A stretch of 9,397 nt of DNA from Lachnospiraceae bacterium (GTDB lineage: Bacteria > Bacillota_A > Clostridia > Lachnospirales > Lachnospiraceae), in the NCBI GenBank assembly GCA_017553665.1, contig JAFZKM010000150.1, positions 1 through 9,397 on the forward strand, read 5' to 3'. This document shows positions 6,671-9,397 of this stretch, piece after piece. Position 1 is the first letter of the stretch, and the number at the start of each line of letters is the position of its first letter. The notes under the pieces were generated by a model, which had not been told where the DNA came from, searched no databases, and saw nothing but the letters and a program-made list of their open reading frames with translations. The position numbers and the translations under genes were made by a program.

Positions 6671-8599
6671 TTATTTCTTCTTCAATATTTCATTCTCTCT
6701 CTGAAGTGCCGTATCGATCTTCGACAGGAAGACTTCATATTCCGAGAGCAAAGTGCCCACATGGTTCTTAATGTAAGAGATATCATAGTTCTTCGCGGCA
6801 GTCTCATGCTCCGAGCAGATGAAGCTCAGCTTCATATCGCCGGCAGATGATGCCACATTTCTCATCGAATGAACCGCAACTCTGTAGTTCTCGATATCTT
6901 CGTTCTCCGCGAAGCCTTTGATCCTCGAGCCCTGATTTGTGCTTTCCGTACTGATCACACGAAGCAGGTTGATGTAGGATGTGTAATCATATTCACAGTA
7001 TTCGAGTCCCTTTTTGACATCAAAATCCTTAAGTACGGAAGCAAGGCGCTTATACCAGGGCTTATCAGCGATATTGTCGGCATTGCTGCTCTCTTTTTCG
7101 TCCTCGATCTTATTGATGTACTCGGGCGGAAGGAACTTGTGCAGCGCACGCTCAAGTTCATGCACATCGAGAGGCTTCGCAAGATATCCGTCGAATCCTT
7201 CGTCGATATATACTCTCTCGCCTCCGGGCGAATTCTTCGCTGTAAGGGCGATGATCGGAAGCTGTTTGTAATACTCGTCGCCGAGATCCCTGATCTTCAT
7301 GAGCGCTTCACGGCCGTCCATCTGAGGCATCAGATAATCCATGAATACCATGTCGAACGAATTCTCTCGTACAAGCTTAATACTCTCTGCTCCGCTCGTA
7401 GCTGTGGTAACCTCGATCTCGTAATTCGAAAGGAGTTCCTTCGCCACGAAAAGATTGACCATACTGTCATCGACTACGAACACTTTCGCCATGGGCGCGA
7501 TGAACTTATAGCCGCTGTTCCCCTCGGACGCGGTAAAGCTGCCGATGGGATTCGGGTCCTCGATCTGCTGCGGGATCGTTATCGTAAACACGGTTCCTGA
7601 ATTATATACTGAATTGAACGAGATCGTACCGTTCATCTTCTCGATTATAGTCTTGATGATGTAGAGCGAAAGTCTCGTCGATTTTTCGCTGTCACCGCGC
7701 CTGAACGACTCGTCAAAAAGCTCATACGCGGTCTTAACGTCCTCGGGCGGGATACCCTCGCCCGAATCCTCCACATCGATCCTTAAGAGCGTGGTATCGG
7801 TATTTATGAGCTGGGAGCTTACCCTCATCGCTACAACGCCGATATGGGTGAATCTGAACGAATTCTGCAGCAGGCTGTAGATAGCCTGGATGATGCGCAC
7901 GTCATCGCCCTTAAGGCGTCTCGGGATATCCGGGCTTACTTCATATACAAAGTCAACATTGGCGTCCTTTGTTGAATAATGAGCCTTCTCGATGATAATG
8001 TTCAGCAGATCCTCAACAGCGTATTCAGTGGGGATGATATCAAGCTTGTCGCACTGGATCTTCGTATAATCCACGATGTTGTTTACCACGCCGAGCAGCG
8101 ACGCCGTAGCCTGTGAAAGCGCGTCAATATTCTCGCCCTGCGTCTTCAGAACGGCATGGTCCTTCCTCAGGATCTCAGTCATGCCGACAATAGTATTCAT
8201 GGGGTTTCTTATCTCGTGGGAAATGTTATCGATAAGTACGGTATGGTTCGCAGCCTCTTTTTTGTTCTGCGCCATAAGCTGCTCAACATTTTTAAAGAGT
8301 TTGATAAGGAAAATGTAATTCGCAACAGAGATCAGACAATAGACAAACATGAAAACCGACGCTATAAGCGGTACTCTTTCCCATCTTCCGGATACGATCC
8401 GATAAAAGGCGTAGGTGCCTGTACAGAACAGACAGAACTCAAAAACGGGCATTACTATGCCTGAGATCAGAGTCACACCGACATGCCCCCGGATCAGACT
8501 CTTTTTCCGCAGGAGCAGGATCGTCGTGAGCAGCGCAACTATTAAAAATCCTATAGATGTGGCCAGCATAAGTATTACCGAAAATAAATAACTATCCAT
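6671..8599 (-). CDS. Membrane hybrid histidine kinase (HisKA-HATPase-REC-HPt)
   Basis: Phosphorelay sensor of about 642 residues. The N-terminal membrane domain has hydrophobic segments near 5-30, 38-62 and 76-100, with no obvious extracellular sensor domain. HisKA carries the phospho-acceptor H128 in ISHEIRNP. The ATPase domain has N246 (LLQNSFRFT) and the G1 box DSGEG at 278-282, but the usual GTGLGL G2 box is replaced by STRLSL at 307-312. The receiver domain has D377/D378, phospho-acceptor D421 (FMDYLMPQMDG), T453 and K475 (AKP). A C-terminal HPt domain has H577 in AVHSMRNVASSAG. Phosphate would pass H128 to D421 to H577 and then to an unlinked regulator; no DNA-binding regulator is in the window. 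The start at 8597-8599 is chosen because GTGGGG (8608-8613) is 8 nt upstream and the predicted transcript begins near 8622, which leaves the in-frame ATG at 8620 almost leaderless. The stop is 18 bp before the LRR gene. The final REC-HPt resembles the preceding gene, suggesting duplicated relatives. Confidence 0.9.
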   Translation of the reverse strand: MDSYLFSVILMLATSIGFLIVALLTTILLLRKKSLIRGHVGVTLISGIVMPVFEFCLFCTGTYAFYRIVSGRWERVPLIASVFMFVYCLISVANYIFLIKLFKNVEQLMAQNKKEAANHTVLIDNISHEIRNPMNTIVGMTEILRKDHAVLKTQGENIDALSQATASLLGVVNNIVDYTKIQCDKLDIIPTEYAVEDLLNIIIEKAHYSTKDANVDFVYEVSPDIPRRLKGDDVRIIQAIYSLLQNSFRFTHIGVVAMRVSSQLINTDTTLLRIDVEDSGEGIPPEDVKTAYELFDESFRRGDSEKSTRLSLYIIKTIIEKMNGTISFNSVYNSGTVFTITIPQQIEDPNPIGSFTASEGNSGYKFIAPMAKVFVVDDSMVNLFVAKELLSNYEIEVTTATSGAESIKLVRENSFDMVFMDYLMPQMDGREALMKIRDLGDEYYKQLPIIALTAKNSPGGERVYIDEGFDGYLAKPLDVHELERALHKFLPPEYINKIEDEKESSNADNIADKPWYKRLASVLKDFDVKKGLEYCEYDYTSYINLLRVISTESTNQGSRIKGFAENEDIENYRVAVHSMRNVASSAGDMKLSFICSEHETAAKNYDISYIKNHVGTLLSEYEVFLSKIDTALQRENEILKKK

Positions 8600-8607
8600 A
8601 ATGTAAA

Positions 8608-8613
8608 CCCCAC
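8608..8613 (-). promoter_or_regulatory. Shine-Dalgarno site that sets the start of the hybrid kinase
   Basis: GTGGGG on the minus strand, 8 nt before the ATG at 8597-8599. It overlaps codons 3-4 of the longer reading from 8620, so it supports the shorter protein. Confidence 0.6.
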
Positions 8614-8628
8614 TTTCCATTTACAGAT

Positions 8629-8657
8629 ATTATATCACATACTTTCGTTTTTGTAAA
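8629..8657 (-). promoter_or_regulatory. Sigma-A-type promoter for the kinase-LRR-OLD unit
   Basis: TTTACA (8652-8657) and consensus TATAAT (8629-8634) on the minus strand with a 17-bp spacer. The -35 box is within a few bases of the upstream gene's TGA (8659-8661). The predicted start is near 8622, giving a 5' leader of only about 23 nt, so there is no room for a riboswitch. It allows the three downstream genes to be expressed independently of the upstream REC-HPt gene. Confidence 0.72.
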
Positions 8658-8658
8658 A

Positions 8659-9397
8659 TCATCCTTTTTCTTTTATGAGTTTTACGATCGCGTCATAATC
8701 ATAGATCCCGGCCGCTGCTTTCAGCTTCGCGAACAGGTCGCGGTCAGCTTCGGGAATACGGTAATTATCCATCTCTTCGAATATGACTTCGAGCGCGTCG
8801 CAGTCCATGCATTCGGCGGAGGATCTGATCTCGTCGAATACTCCCTCCATCATATCCGCGTCTGCCTCGGGCTTATCCGCGTCATCAGCGGAAGCCGTAA
8901 ACATGCACTTCAGCAGTTCCTTGAAATTCCTGTAGGACTTCATGAACTGCTCCGTATGCTCATCGATAAAGGCCTCATCTCCGTCTTTACCGGCGGTCTC
9001 GAGAGCCTGCGCCGTCTCCGCGAACGCGGTCGCTCCAATAAGTCTGGCGGAACTCTTGAGCGCATGTACCTTTATCGTGTAGTCCTTTATATTTCGCTCA
9101 TTATAAAAGCCTTCTATCTCGTCCGCCTTCGCGTCGATCGACTCAAAGAATATCTTCAGCAGCGGCAGATACGCGTCTACCGAGCCGCTGTTTTTAACGC
9201 CCTCCTGCAGATCGATTTCGGCGATCGTCTTCATAGGCGCCAGTCTTTCATCGTTCAGGTCTTCGCTTTCTCCGGCCTCTTCCTCCGCTGCGCTGACAGA
9301 CATGATCTTCTCCGGAGGCAGCAGCTTCGCGATCATCTCTTCAAGTTTCAGTGAATCGATGGGCTTAGTCAGATAATCGTCAAATCCCGCGGCAATA
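8659..9397 (-). CDS. Hybrid signalling protein, C-terminal REC-HPt part (cut by window end)
   Basis: The last 245 residues of a larger protein whose 5' end is outside the window. It opens with the end of a receiver domain: FDDYLTKPID contains the conserved lysine (about K11 of the visible part). A short acidic linker follows the LLPPEK stretch. Next is an HPt domain with phospho-histidine in KVHALKSSARLIGA (about H111 of the visible part). After it comes an Asp/Glu/Ala-rich stretch (about 160-185) and a helical C-terminal segment with no named domain. It is likely a hybrid histidine kinase or a REC-HPt regulator in a phosphorelay. The end of its receiver and the LPPE linker resemble those of the hybrid kinase that follows 38-60 bp downstream in the same direction, so the two look like tandem relatives. 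No terminator is seen after its TGA, and read-through into the next unit is possible in addition to the internal promoter. Whether a kinase core precedes the receiver cannot be seen. Confidence 0.85.
   Translation of the reverse strand, partial: IAAGFDDYLTKPIDSLKLEEMIAKLLPPEKIMSVSAAEEEAGESEDLNDERLAPMKTIAEIDLQEGVKNSGSVDAYLPLLKIFFESIDAKADEIEGFYNERNIKDYTIKVHALKSSARLIGATAFAETAQALETAGKDGDEAFIDEHTEQFMKSYRNFKELLKCMFTASADDADKPEADADMMEGVFDEIRSSAECMDCDALEVIFEEMDNYRIPEADRDLFAKLKAAAGIYDYDAIVKLIKEKG

Noticed and set aside
6869..7600. A 243-codon open frame on the plus strand inside the hybrid kinase gene
   Set aside because: It is antisense to well-conserved REC and HPt motifs, has no convincing ribosome binding site noted, and shows no domain. 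It is a shadow frame.
8600..8620. Upstream ATG (8618-8620) as the start of the hybrid kinase
   Set aside because: The predicted transcription start is about 2 nt before it, and the Shine-Dalgarno lies inside the added codons. The ATG at 8597-8599 fits better.

Overview
The window looks like part of a chromosome of an anaerobic, gut- or rumen-type Firmicute (class Clostridia, plausibly Lachnospiraceae or a relative). The evidence is the AGGAG-type ribosome binding sites, sigma-A-like promoters with exact 17-bp spacers, a clostridial-looking ArgS N-terminus, a BspA-type leucine-rich-repeat secreted protein, and four-domain hybrid histidine kinases ending in REC-HPt. No DNA search could be run, so the taxonomic call is an inference. 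No rRNA, tRNA, CRISPR array, insertion sequence, attachment site or phage structural gene was seen.

Left block, positions 1-3139, is mostly metal transport. On the minus strand lies the start of argS (arginyl-tRNA synthetase, cut by the window edge), 28 bp downstream of a full-length mgtE magnesium channel/transporter. Divergent from mgtE is a plus-strand CNNM/CorC-family protein (DUF21 membrane domain, CBS pair, CorC_HlyC domain), a family linked to Mg2+/Co2+ export. The two genes share an intergenic region of under 300 bp with back-to-back promoters. The mgtE transcript also carries an unannotated 43-codon leader ORF with a very strong Shine-Dalgarno site. Its frame runs through the mgtE ribosome binding site and ends inside mgtE, so it is a candidate translational control element.

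Right block, positions 3083-9397, is all on the minus strand. It begins (in transcription order) with the C-terminal REC-HPt part of a first hybrid signalling protein, cut by the window edge. A clear promoter sits on that gene's stop codon. Behind it are three closely spaced genes: a membrane hybrid histidine kinase (HisKA-HATPase-REC-HPt), a secreted BspA-like leucine-rich-repeat protein 18 bp further on, and an OLD-family ATPase/TOPRIM nuclease 27 bp after that. The spacing suggests one transcription unit, joining a phosphorelay sensor, an exported repeat protein and a nuclease of a family associated with phage/DNA conflict. That combination is the most system-like object here.

The two blocks converge. 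The last 57 bp of the CNNM gene and of the OLD gene overlap tail-to-tail, and no intrinsic terminator is visible for either. The part of OLD encoded around this overlap is a roughly 95-residue, highly charged, low-complexity tail unlike the rest of the protein.
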